Shown here piece after piece: positions 36,674 to 45,356 of a DNA stretch of 64,000 nucleotides. A program made the position numbers and the translations under genes. This DNA comes from Martinezella lusitana (GTDB lineage: Bacteria; Pseudomonadota; Alphaproteobacteria; Rhizobiales; Rhizobiaceae): assembly GCF_900094565.1 (NCBI RefSeq), contig NZ_FMAF01000030.1:19694-83693 (forward strand). Direction: 5' to 3'. How positions within the stretch are numbered: the first letter of the stretch is position 1; every line of letters starts with the position of its first letter. Under the pieces are notes generated by a model that made no database searches, was not told the origin of the DNA, and was given only the letters and a program-made list of their open reading frames with translations.

Positions 36674-37688
36674 GCGTGGTGGATCGTCATTTGATGGCAT
36701 GATCGAAACACTCGGTACTGCCTTTGGTGAGTATAAAGCCGCGCTGGTCAGCCCTGTCGATGACTTCCAGTGGAGTCTGGATTTTTCGACCTGTGACTAT
36801 GCCACCGTGATCAAGGGTTTTCATCAACACGAGTTTGAGTTTCAAATCCAGCCTACCATCAACGCTGTGCAGCATTTGTCGATTGTGCTACCGCGTAGCG
36901 GAGGCATGGGAGTGACCTACGCCTCGCGCGAAGCCACCGCTCGACCCGGTAAGTTGCTCCTATACAACAATCTTGAGCCAGAGAGCGTTGTGATGTATGG
37001 CCGATCGAACGTCATTGACGAGCTTTTGCTCGACTGGAATGTGATTCTGCAGACGCTTGATCAAACGTTCGAGACGCCATTCAGTGGATCATTGGACCTT
37101 CTGCCGGAATTGGAAACGTCGACGTCGGCCGGTCAAATGATCGGCTCTCTCGCGGAGACCGTCATTCGTGGGTTGCGCGATCCCTCAGTTCGATCCCCAA
37201 TCGCAATGGCGCACGTCACTCAAGCTTTGGCCGACCTGATAGTACGCTTTGTCCCGCACAAGCTTTCGCACCTGCTCGACAGGAAGCCCTACATGATAGC
37301 CCCCAGGCATGTCCGGCGCGCGATTGAATATATGGAAGCCAATATCAGCCAGCCGATCAGAATGCCGATGGTCGCGAAAGCCGCGGGGGTGTCGACACGC
37401 GCATTGCAACTCGGGTTCCGTGCCTTCCGGGAGACCACGCCGGCCGCGTATTTGGCCATGCTTCGTTTGCGGGCGGCGCGGGTGGAGTTACTTGATCCGG
37501 CGAACGGGCATACAACGAGGGAAATTTGCTTGAAATGGGGATTTCTTCACTTCGGACGGTTCTCGGCGATGTACAAGGCAAGTTACGGGGAAAGCCCTTC
37601 TCACACGAGAAAGCGCGTCAGGGGTATGCAGCCCCGCTCTCGCCGGCAACCACAAACTGTGGTGGGCCATTCAATCTTGCGCAGATGA
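36639..37688 (+). CDS. AraC-family transcriptional regulator
   Basis: A 349-residue regulator. The N-terminal 190 residues form an AraC-binding-like sensor (FHQHEFEFQIQPTINAVQHL, RPGKLLLYNNLEPESVVM). The C-terminal AraC/XylS domain has two helix-turn-helix units: MVAKAAGVSTRALQLGFRAF and REICLKWGFLHFGRFSAMYK, with YGESPSHTRKR. It lies just after nodD on the same strand. Targets and ligand are unknown; a symbiotic role is inference from position. Confidence 0.88.
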   Translation: MFQSSSPHLTFKRGGSSFDGMIETLGTAFGEYKAALVSPVDDFQWSLDFSTCDYATVIKGFHQHEFEFQIQPTINAVQHLSIVLPRSGGMGVTYASREATARPGKLLLYNNLEPESVVMYGRSNVIDELLLDWNVILQTLDQTFETPFSGSLDLLPELETSTSAGQMIGSLAETVIRGLRDPSVRSPIAMAHVTQALADLIVRFVPHKLSHLLDRKPYMIAPRHVRRAIEYMEANISQPIRMPMVAKAAGVSTRALQLGFRAFRETTPAAYLAMLRLRAARVELLDPANGHTTREICLKWGFLHFGRFSAMYKASYGESPSHTRKRVRGMQPRSRRQPQTVVGHSILRR

Positions 37689-38701
37689 TCTCTCGCGCGA
37701 CAGATGATTGGATGCGTGTGGCGGCTTGCCGTGCGCGCCTCAGGCAGTCTCCTTAACTGCCCCGCTCTCCCGTGTCATTGAGCGATATCGATGTCTTTTC
37801 GGATCATTGCATGCCTCCTCTATGACCATCTTCATTTTTCGCGAACAGGATTCCTCCCGGACCGATTGTCTGGTATAGACCGGGCGCCCTGTCGCTGGCG
37901 CACCACTGCCACCCGCGTCAGCGCACCCGCCCCGTCATTGCTTGCCACGTGGAATGACAGGGCGCCTGTCGATCGAGCGCAATGATTGGCAAGAATGCAG
38001 GGGGGCAATTCCCTCGGCCGACCCATCAGCAATCGGTGTCATGGTATCAACCACGCCGCAGCCGGCGAACACCAGAGTGGATCACAGCCTGCATCGCGAG
38101 CCGTATGCCGCTTTCGATCCCATTGTTCGCCCGTCCTGTGCTGCCGACCGAAGCTCATCCCGGGACAAGAGAACCAAGCCGACGACGTTCTTAATTTCTT
38201 AATCAGCGTTGCTGAAGATGATTCGTGAAGGCAGCTGTGCTCGGACGGGGCATTCCGGAGCGAATTGCTACACCGTCAATGTTGCGAGGGCTTAGTCTCG
38301 CGCGCCTTCAAGGAGGCCGTCGTAGACGTCCATGAGCGCAGTGGTGATAGCCTGCCCGAGAGCATTGCCTGCTTGCCGGACTGCGTCTTCAGTTCCATCA
38401 CGCGCAGCCTTTGGCGAGATCAAAACCCTGTTCGCCGACAATCTGCTTGGCAACTTCAATAGCCCAGATACCAAAGTCACCCCGGTTGTCGATCCCAATG
38501 CTTTCTTCCATTTTTCGTCCTATCCATTTATGCAGAGCGCTTTACACCTCCATTCCCGAAATGGCCGGCACTGCTGGCCATCGCCATCCAGCACTATGAT
38601 GATTCGAATAAGTGTGAGCAGTCTTTCTCACAGTGCAAGCGGACGCTCCGTTGTTGGCCCATTGAGTTCAATAAGGACTTTAGTCGCACTTATCGGATGC
38701 A
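37689..38701. other. 1-kb region between the AraC regulator and the nod box
   Basis: No intact gene was recognised. The only coding-like signal is the frameshifted minus-strand ORF at 38292-38511. Confidence 0.4.
38292..38511 (-). pseudogene. frameshifted small ORF, unrecognised
   Basis: On the minus strand an ORF starting at 38511 (MEESIGIDNRGDFGIWAIEV, then AKQIVGEQGFDLAKG) stops at 38398. A second frame continues directly as ARDGTEDAVRQAGNALGQAI, then TTALMDVYDGLLEGARD, ending at 38292. Joined by one frameshift they give a soluble helical protein of about 70 residues. Family unknown. Confidence 0.4.
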
Positions 38702-38753
38702 ATCCATTCATCGCATGGATGCGCCACATCCAAATAATCGATTTTACGAATTA
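38702..38753 (+). promoter_or_regulatory. nod box upstream of nodA
   Basis: ATCCATTCATCGCATGGATG (38702-38721), then a spacer, then ATCCAAATAATCGATTTTAC (38728-38747) and GAATTA. This matches the NodD-binding nod box (ATCCA-N9-GATG half and the ATCNAAACAATCRATTTTACCAATC half) with few mismatches. It is about 250 bases upstream of nodA, in the right orientation. Confidence 0.9.
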
Positions 38754-39002
38754 AGCGTTATGATCCATTAAAAAGGAACATCGTTTGATTACTATCAAAT
38801 ACATTGATGGCTATCGCAAGCGGTTCGCGAATGGACAAGTATTTGGTTGCAAAGCCGAACAGTAAGGAACCCAGCGCCACGAGCGATCCTATGGGCATGA
38901 GGGCTACAGCCGGCGGCAGACGAATGCCTTTTAGGCGCCCTCAACCCGGTGCCTTTCATCGCACAGCTGCTTCAAAAAACACTCGGAAGAGGAGATCTTT
39001 GC

Positions 39003-39593
39003 ATGTGCTCTCAAATGCGGTGGAGACTATGCTGGGAAAACGAGCTGGAACTCGCCGATCATGTCGAACTCGCCAAGTTCTTTCGAGCGACCTATGGACC
39101 AACCGGGGCCTTTAATGCAAAACCATTCGAGGGAAGTCGAAGCTGGGCCGGAGCGAGACCCGAACTTCGCCTCATCGGCTATGACGTTGACGGGATCGCC
39201 GCTCATCTGGGACTGCTACGCCGCTTCATTAAAGTTGACGGAATAGACCTGCCGGTGGCTGAGTTGGGATTGTACGGGATACGCACCGATCTTGAAAGAC
39301 TCGGAATAAGCCATTCAATCCGAGCCATGCTTCCAACACTCCAGGATCTCGCCGTTCCGTTTGCATTCGGCACGGTTCGGCCGGAGTTGCAAAGACATAT
39401 CCGGAGGTTCGGCCGTTACGGTCCTGTGACGGTTTTTCCGCACGTTCGCGTGCGGTCCACCTTACAAGAGCCGCGCCTCGATAAGCCGCCCACACGCATC
39501 GATGACGCACTTGTCGTCGTTCTACCGATTGGACGATCAATGTCCGATTGGCCTTCTGGTTCGATGATCGATCGCAATGGACCGGAGCTATGA
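39003..39593 (+). CDS. nodA: NodA, Nod factor N-acyltransferase
   Basis: A 196-residue NodA that transfers the fatty acyl chain onto the de-N-acetylated end of the chitin oligomer. Diagnostic stretches: RWRLCWENELELADHVELAK, FFRATYGPTGAFNAKPFEGS, RSWAGARPELRLIGYD, LGLLRRFIKV and the C-terminus SMSDWPSGSMIDRNGPEL. Start at 39003 has AGAGGAG upstream and gives the normal length. nodBC do not follow; instead an acyltransferase, nodF and nodE do. Separate nodA is known from R. etli. NodA specificity for polyunsaturated chains fits the nodFE genes downstream. Confidence 0.97.
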   Translation: MCSQMRWRLCWENELELADHVELAKFFRATYGPTGAFNAKPFEGSRSWAGARPELRLIGYDVDGIAAHLGLLRRFIKVDGIDLPVAELGLYGIRTDLERLGISHSIRAMLPTLQDLAVPFAFGTVRPELQRHIRRFGRYGPVTVFPHVRVRSTLQEPRLDKPPTRIDDALVVVLPIGRSMSDWPSGSMIDRNGPEL

Positions 39594-39765
39594 CGCTTCT
39601 GGGTTGCCAATGCGCCGCATACGTCGAGTGCACCTAGGCAGCAGCGCGTTCATGGTCAACATCAGAGTTGATCCAAGCGCGGGCTTGCTTGGGGAAACCT
39701 AAAAGCCACCCTGCGGCCAAACGATCGCGAATCTAATTAGTAGAGAATTACATCAGGTCCCTCCA

Positions 39766-41691
39766 ATGCCGCGTGAAATTCGAACCGATATCCAAGCGTT
39801 GCGTGGCTTGGCTGTTTTGCTGGTCGTCCTCTATCATGCACGTATTGGGCCGTTTACAGCTGGCTATCTTGGCGTTGACGTATTTTTCGTAATTTCCGGC
39901 TTTCTGATCACCAAGCTGGTCCGGACGCAGCTTGAGCAATCGCGCTTCAGCTTTTCGGAGTTCTATTACCGACGTGCGAAGCGTCTATTGCCGGCGGCCT
40001 ACATCGTCATTGCGCTTACGACGGTCGCCTCGCCGTTTTTGCTTTCGGACGTGGGGCTGCAGGAGTTCCGCAATCAGGTCATAGGGGCCCTCACATTTTC
40101 CAGTAACATCGTTCCTTGGTACCAAGTGGACTATTTCGGCCCCGCCGCCGAAACGATGCCCCTCCTGCATTTTTGGTCGCTCTCCGTCGAAGAACAGTAC
40201 TACCTGCTGCTGCCTCTCTTCTTGGCTTTGGCGCCGAGGAGATGGTGGCTCATCGGAATAGCGGCGTTCCTTGTCGCTAGCCTTGCGCTATGTTTTTATC
40301 TGGTCGCCCAGAACCCATCTGCTGTGTTTTATCTTCTGCCGACCCGATCTTGGGAAATGTCCATTGGTTCACTTGGCGCATTGCTTCCAACGATGCCAGT
40401 GGTGTCTGCCGTGCTTGTGAAGTTACGTTTCCCAGCACTCGCGCTTCTCCTCCTTGCCCCGATGGGTTTCGCTCATCCAGTCGTGGATGCCGCTTTGATT
40501 TGCTTGGCAACTCTGACCTTCCTGCTTGCGCGCACCCGGGACAACATTGTCGTGCGAGGCATGGCGAGGATTGGCGACATCTCTTACTCGCTCTATTTGA
40601 TCCACTGGCCCGTGCTTGTCTATATGAGAGCTGTTTGGCTGGCGGAGCCTCCGGCGCTTGCGATCTATGCGGCCGTTGCTTTCTCATTTGTTGGAAGCTG
40701 GGCGCTTTACTCGTTCGTGGAGGAGCCATTCCGACGGGGGTACGTCATGTCTCGTCTCCGGCTGGTCTCAGGATTGGCGGCCGCATCGGTCCTTCTCGCC
40801 TTCTCGCCCTCCGTTGCCATAGCCACAACCGAGAACAAGTTTGATTTTGCCACCATCCGGCGGATCAACTACGGTCTCGCGAGAGCGTGTGATTTCAAAC
40901 CCGGTCCGCCTCCTCAGGACGTCCCCAAGAGCTGCCAGACCACAAACAGACCAGAATTGCTGGTCTGGGGCGATTCATTTGCCATGGCGCTGGTTCCCGG
41001 CTTAGCCAAAACAATCGGCGAAGGCGGACTAGCTCAGCTCACAATGAGCGGATGCTTCCCGGCCATCGGCGTTGCTGCGGTTTCAAAGGAGTTAGCGTCA
41101 CCCTTTTCTCGTGCCTTCGGCGAGGATTGCATTGACTTCAATGACCGTGTTTTGGCCGTTTTGAAAAATCGGCCGGAGATCAGTACGGTGGCTATTTCAA
41201 GCCCTTTCGATACGCCTGTATCGAATGAATATATGGTGCTTAAGAGGAACGGTGAGACTTTCACCGATGCCAAGGTCTCGCAATATATAACCATTGAGGG
41301 GATTAAGGCCCTCGTCGAAGGTGTTCGCGCGTTAGGCAAGCGCGTGGTTGTGGTTGCTCCTCCGCCAGTCGGAAACTTCGACATTGGCGATTGCCTGGAG
41401 AGGAAGGCGAGGGGAAGCATTATGCTTGGGCGCTACAGCGACTGCAAAATAGATGTCAGTGAATACCGTCGCAGACGCGCCCGTACCCTCGAGCTGTTAA
41501 ACGAAGTGGCGCTCAAGGCCGACGTAGAAGTCGTTTCCTACCACGACTTTCTCTGCGACGGCACAACATGCAAAACCGAGATTGACGGCAAATTCCTTTA
41601 CCGAGATAGCGGTCACCTTTCCTATGAAGGATCTGAGATCATCGCTCGCCAGACAAATCTTGCTGAGAGGCTGATCAGGGCCGCTCGTTAG
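39766..41691 (+). CDS. OafA-type membrane acyltransferase with SGNH domain
   Basis: A 641-residue protein with an N-terminal acyltransferase-3 membrane domain (residues 1 to about 345; DIQALRGLAVLLVVLYHARI, GYLGVDVFFVISGFLIT, FYYRRAKRLLPA, FWSLSVEEQYYLLLP) and a C-terminal SGNH hydrolase-like domain (LLVWGDSFAMAL near residue 400; DSGHLSYEGSEI near 615). This two-domain layout is typical of O-antigen and exopolysaccharide O-acetylases. The Nod factor acetylases NodX and NolL are shorter and lack SGNH. Its place between nodA and nodF under a nod box suggests Nod-factor or surface-sugar O-acylation. Ribosome-binding site is weak. Confidence 0.85.
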   Translation: MPREIRTDIQALRGLAVLLVVLYHARIGPFTAGYLGVDVFFVISGFLITKLVRTQLEQSRFSFSEFYYRRAKRLLPAAYIVIALTTVASPFLLSDVGLQEFRNQVIGALTFSSNIVPWYQVDYFGPAAETMPLLHFWSLSVEEQYYLLLPLFLALAPRRWWLIGIAAFLVASLALCFYLVAQNPSAVFYLLPTRSWEMSIGSLGALLPTMPVVSAVLVKLRFPALALLLLAPMGFAHPVVDAALICLATLTFLLARTRDNIVVRGMARIGDISYSLYLIHWPVLVYMRAVWLAEPPALAIYAAVAFSFVGSWALYSFVEEPFRRGYVMSRLRLVSGLAAASVLLAFSPSVAIATTENKFDFATIRRINYGLARACDFKPGPPPQDVPKSCQTTNRPELLVWGDSFAMALVPGLAKTIGEGGLAQLTMSGCFPAIGVAAVSKELASPFSRAFGEDCIDFNDRVLAVLKNRPEISTVAISSPFDTPVSNEYMVLKRNGETFTDAKVSQYITIEGIKALVEGVRALGKRVVVVAPPPVGNFDIGDCLERKARGSIMLGRYSDCKIDVSEYRRRRARTLELLNEVALKADVEVVSYHDFLCDGTTCKTEIDGKFLYRDSGHLSYEGSEIIARQTNLAERLIRAAR

Positions 41692-41786
41692 AGCGTGTTT
41701 GGCCAATGCACTCCTTCCATTTCGAGGGAAGAGGCAGGCGCCCTGGTGCCACCTATGCGTCGTAACAAAAATCGATAGGAGACAAT

Positions 41787-42068
41787 ATGCCAGATCAAAT
41801 CGCAGATAACGTCATCGCCATGATCAAGAAAAACGCTGCTGCGCACGGCACCGACAAAGATCCCTCCTTGAGCGACGACGAAATAACGACTGAGACCGAA
41901 CTGAGCTCGCTCGATATCGATTCGATAACACTGGCGGATATCCTCTGGGATCTAGAGCAAGCCTATGACATCGGCATCGAGTTTAACACCGCCGAAGCTT
42001 GGGCAAATCTTAAAAGTGTTGGCGATCTCATTGAAGCCGTCCGCGCTTTGATAGCAAGGGAGGCTTGA
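41787..42068 (+). CDS. nodF: NodF, nodulation acyl carrier protein
   Basis: A 93-residue acyl carrier protein of NodF type. The phosphopantetheine-attachment region is LSSLDIDSITLADILWDLEQ with Ser46, and IEFNTAEAWANLKSVGDLIE follows as in NodF. It carries the growing multi-unsaturated fatty acid made with NodE. ATG at 41787 has AGGAGA upstream. The nodE ATG directly follows its stop codon. No second nod box was found in the 95 bases before it. Confidence 0.95.
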   Translation: MPDQIADNVIAMIKKNAAAHGTDKDPSLSDDEITTETELSSLDIDSITLADILWDLEQAYDIGIEFNTAEAWANLKSVGDLIEAVRALIAREA

Positions 42069-43277
42069 ATGGACAGGCGCGTCGTTATCACTGGAATAGG
42101 CGGCCTATGCGGGCTCGGAACCAACCACGCCTCCATCTGGGACGCAATGCGCGAAGGGCGTTCAGCTATCGGCCCAATTGCCAATTCAGAACTTCACGAG
42201 TTGAAGGGCATGATCGGCGCCGAGATCAAGACGCTACCGGAGCATGGCCTAAATTCGAAGCAATCCAATTCAATGGACCGCTTCAGCTTGCTTGCCGTGA
42301 TTGCCGCACGCGAAGCCGCAAGACATGCCGAACTCTCCATCGACGAAGGAAATACCTATCGCATCGGTGCGACAGTAGGTGTCGGCGTCTGCGGCTGGGA
42401 AGCGGTCGAAGCAAACTATCGTGCTCTTCTTTTAGATGGCGCTCGCCGGGCTGCCATCCTTACTGCACCCAAGGTTATGCCGAGTGCTGCCGCCGCTCAC
42501 GTCAGCATGAGCCTTGGCTTGAGGGGGCCGGTTTTCGGCGTCACGTCAGCCTGTGCCTCGGCCAACCATGCCATCGCCTCGGCGGTGGATCAGATTAGAC
42601 CTGGCCGCGCCGACGTCATGCTTGCTGGCGGCAGCGATGCCCCGCTTGTGTGGGGCGTGCTGAAGTCTTGGGAAGCACTGCGTATACTTGCACCCGATAC
42701 CTGCCGCCCCTTCTCGGCCGACAGAAGAGGCGTGGTATTAGGCGAGGGTGCGGCCATCGCGGTATTGGAAAGCTATCAACATGCCGCACGGCGCGGTGCC
42801 CCAATTCTTGCTGAAATCGCCGGCGCTGGTCATTCCGCCGATGCGTTCGACATCGTTGCGCCTTCCGTCGAAGGGCCAGTGGCAGCGATGCGAGCCTGCC
42901 TTTTAGATGCTGAGCTGAATGCTGAGGACGTGGATTATGTAAATGCGCATGGCACTGGTACCAGAGCCAACGATCAGATCGAAACTGAAGCGATCAAACG
43001 TGTCTTCCGGCATCATGCCCACTCAATGTCCGTCTCTTCAACCAAATCCGTGCATGGGCATTGCCTCGGCGCGTCGAGCGCGCTCGAGATGATCGCCTGT
43101 GTGATGGCTCTGCGCGAGGGCGTCGTGCCGCCGACCGCCAATCACCGCGAGCCGGATCCCGCTTGCGATCTCGACTTTACTCCCAATGTGCCGCGCGAGC
43201 GGAAGGTACACGTAGCGCTGAGCAACGCCTTCGCCATGGGTGGCACGAATGCCGTCGTGGCATTCAAGCGGGTATAG
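42069..43277 (+). CDS. nodE: NodE, beta-ketoacyl synthase
   Basis: A 402-residue condensing enzyme that elongates the NodF-bound acyl chain and so determines the host-specific unsaturated fatty acid on the Nod factor. The catalytic triad is visible: Cys in VTSACASANHAIA, His in VNAHGTGTRAND, His in KSVHGHCLGASSALE, with FAMGGTNAVV at the C-terminus. It starts immediately after the nodF stop. Together with nodA it predicts polyunsaturated Nod factors. Confidence 0.95.
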   Translation: MDRRVVITGIGGLCGLGTNHASIWDAMREGRSAIGPIANSELHELKGMIGAEIKTLPEHGLNSKQSNSMDRFSLLAVIAAREAARHAELSIDEGNTYRIGATVGVGVCGWEAVEANYRALLLDGARRAAILTAPKVMPSAAAAHVSMSLGLRGPVFGVTSACASANHAIASAVDQIRPGRADVMLAGGSDAPLVWGVLKSWEALRILAPDTCRPFSADRRGVVLGEGAAIAVLESYQHAARRGAPILAEIAGAGHSADAFDIVAPSVEGPVAAMRACLLDAELNAEDVDYVNAHGTGTRANDQIETEAIKRVFRHHAHSMSVSSTKSVHGHCLGASSALEMIACVMALREGVVPPTANHREPDPACDLDFTPNVPRERKVHVALSNAFAMGGTNAVVAFKRV

Positions 43278-43451
43278 AACCGGGCGTTTTCCTCGCCTTG
43301 CCTGTTAATGATTCCGTGCTGAACGTCGGATCTTAGTCGTCTTGGCGCGAGCTGTGCCAGTGGCTCTCTGACTTGGATGATGTTGTCTGCTGGCGCCCGT
43401 GAGGTTTGGCCGATCATCGGCGCGTCGATCATGAAGGACGAGAGGTAGTCA

Positions 43452-44891
43452 ATGAATGTAGCACCACGGAACTCCGTAGATTCTCATCGAAAAGAGGATG
43501 ATCATCTTGCACGTCATCTGTCCAACCGGCACCTCCAGCTTATAGCCATCGGAGGCGCAATTGGAACCGGTCTTTTCATGGGATCAGGAAAGACCATTTC
43601 GCTCGCCGGGCCCTCGATTTTGCTCGTCTATGCGATCATCGGCTTCATGCTGTTCTTCGTCATGCGTGCGCTTGGAGAAATCCTGCTATCCAATCCGGAC
43701 TATCGTTCGTTTGCGGATTTCGCCGGGGATTATCTCGGCCCCTGGGCGCAATTTTTCACCGGCTGGACCTACTGGCTCTCCTGGATTGTGACCGGGGTGG
43801 CCGACGTCGTGGCCGTCTCCAGCTACGTGTCATTTTGGATCCCAGATATGGCGCTCTGGATACCGGCGCTTGGTCTTATATTCACGCTTCTCGCCCTCAA
43901 CCTGCCGACCGTACGCAATTTCGGTGAAATCGAATTCTGGTTTGCGCTCATCAAGATCGTCACCATCGTGTCGCTTATCGTTACCGGTGCTTACATGCTT
44001 TCCACAGGCCTCACACTGCCCGATGGAAGCAGGGCATCGGTCTCGCATCTATGGCTGCATGGCGGCTTCTTTCCGAACGGCTTCCACGGCTTCGTTGCCG
44101 GTTTCCAAATTGCTGTGTTTGCCTTTGCGGGTATCGAACTCGTTGGAATGACCGCGGCAGAGACCAAAGACTCGACCCGCAACCTGCCGAAGGCAATCAA
44201 CTCGATTCCGGTCCGTGTGGCACTCTTCTATCTCGGTGCCCTGTTCGTCATCCTCACGGTCATTCCATGGAATCAAGTCGATCCGAATTCGAGCCCCTTT
44301 GTCGCTATGTTTTCGCTTGCCGGCCTCGGTATTGCCGCCCATGTGGTGAATTTCGTCGTACTGACCTCGGCGGCATCAAGTGCCAACTCAGGCATATATT
44401 CAACATCGCGCATGGTCTACGGACTTGCGACCCTCCGGCTGGCGCCGGGCTTATTCGGCAAGTTGAACCGAAGGAAGGTCCCGGTAAATGCCTTGTTCTT
44501 CTCGTGCGTCTTTCTGCTGGCGGGGATCGGCCTGCTTTATTCCGGAGACAATGTCATCGAGGCTTTCACGATCGTCACGACGGTTTCTGCAGTGCTTATC
44601 ATCTTTATTTGGTCGATCATCCTTGCATCTTACCTGCAATATCGCCGCAAGCGGCCTGACTTACACGAAAAATCGACCTTCAAAATGCCCGGCGGACGTG
44701 CCGCTGTCGCGATGGTCTTCGGCTTCTTCACCTTTATCTTGTGGGCTTTGGCGCAGAAGCCGGACACGGCTATCGCCTTGAAGGTTACGCCGCTGTGGTT
44801 CGTATTGCTCGCAATCGCCTATGTAGTAGTCAAAAAGGCACGGCGCTCGCGATTGCCCGGCGAGGGCGTAAATGGTCTTGATCAAATATGA
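43452..44891 (+). CDS. amino-acid permease (APC family)
   Basis: A 479-residue transporter with about 12 membrane helices. The N-terminal consensus LSNRHLQLIAIGGAIGTGLF and the segment GKTISLAGPSILLVYAIIGF mark the amino-acid/proton symporters of the CycA/GabP/ProY group. It most resembles the D-alanine/D-serine/glycine permease branch, but substrate cannot be fixed from sequence. GAGG stands before the ATG. It is 174 bases after nodE, so may or may not belong to the nod unit. Confidence 0.88.
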   Translation: MNVAPRNSVDSHRKEDDHLARHLSNRHLQLIAIGGAIGTGLFMGSGKTISLAGPSILLVYAIIGFMLFFVMRALGEILLSNPDYRSFADFAGDYLGPWAQFFTGWTYWLSWIVTGVADVVAVSSYVSFWIPDMALWIPALGLIFTLLALNLPTVRNFGEIEFWFALIKIVTIVSLIVTGAYMLSTGLTLPDGSRASVSHLWLHGGFFPNGFHGFVAGFQIAVFAFAGIELVGMTAAETKDSTRNLPKAINSIPVRVALFYLGALFVILTVIPWNQVDPNSSPFVAMFSLAGLGIAAHVVNFVVLTSAASSANSGIYSTSRMVYGLATLRLAPGLFGKLNRRKVPVNALFFSCVFLLAGIGLLYSGDNVIEAFTIVTTVSAVLIIFIWSIILASYLQYRRKRPDLHEKSTFKMPGGRAAVAMVFGFFTFILWALAQKPDTAIALKVTPLWFVLLAIAYVVVKKARRSRLPGEGVNGLDQI

Positions 44892-45356
44892 TGAAGAGTT
44901 TCCGCCGGATAAGAAGCTGCGAGACGCCAGTGCGCCATGCTGCCGATGCGTCGTCCCCTGATCGCCTTTTCCGAAGACCTGCTCGTGTAACTCAAGAAAG
45001 TGGCAGATGCGCCACCGGGTTCCTGGTTCGTATTGGCGAGTTTGTAGGAAGAACCACGAATTGTCAGAAACACCACACGGCCGGCTGCCAATCAAGCACC
45101 GGAGCTGTTCCTTCGCTATCTTGCAAAGGCTCAAAAACGAACCGCGGGCCGGCCTAACAATGCGACGTTCAGCACGCCATTTCGAAGCCAGACACGACGG
45201 TCGCTCCTTTTAAGCTGGCCAGCGGACGGACCTCAAAATCTAAGGAGAAACATGCAAGGTTCTCTAAATTATAATTTGCGAGGCGGTTGATCACGGCAGA
45301 AGGTCCGGATGGCTGAGAATGTCTTCGCCCATCCGCTGTTCAGCAGTCCCTGCCAC
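44892..45356. other. 465-base intergenic region
   Basis: Between the permease and the SulP transporter, which converge. I see no gene or recognised regulatory site. Confidence 0.4.

Noticed and set aside
41692..41786. possible second nod box before nodF
   Set aside because: AAAAATCGAT resembles part of the nod box core, but the rest of the motif and the upstream half are absent.
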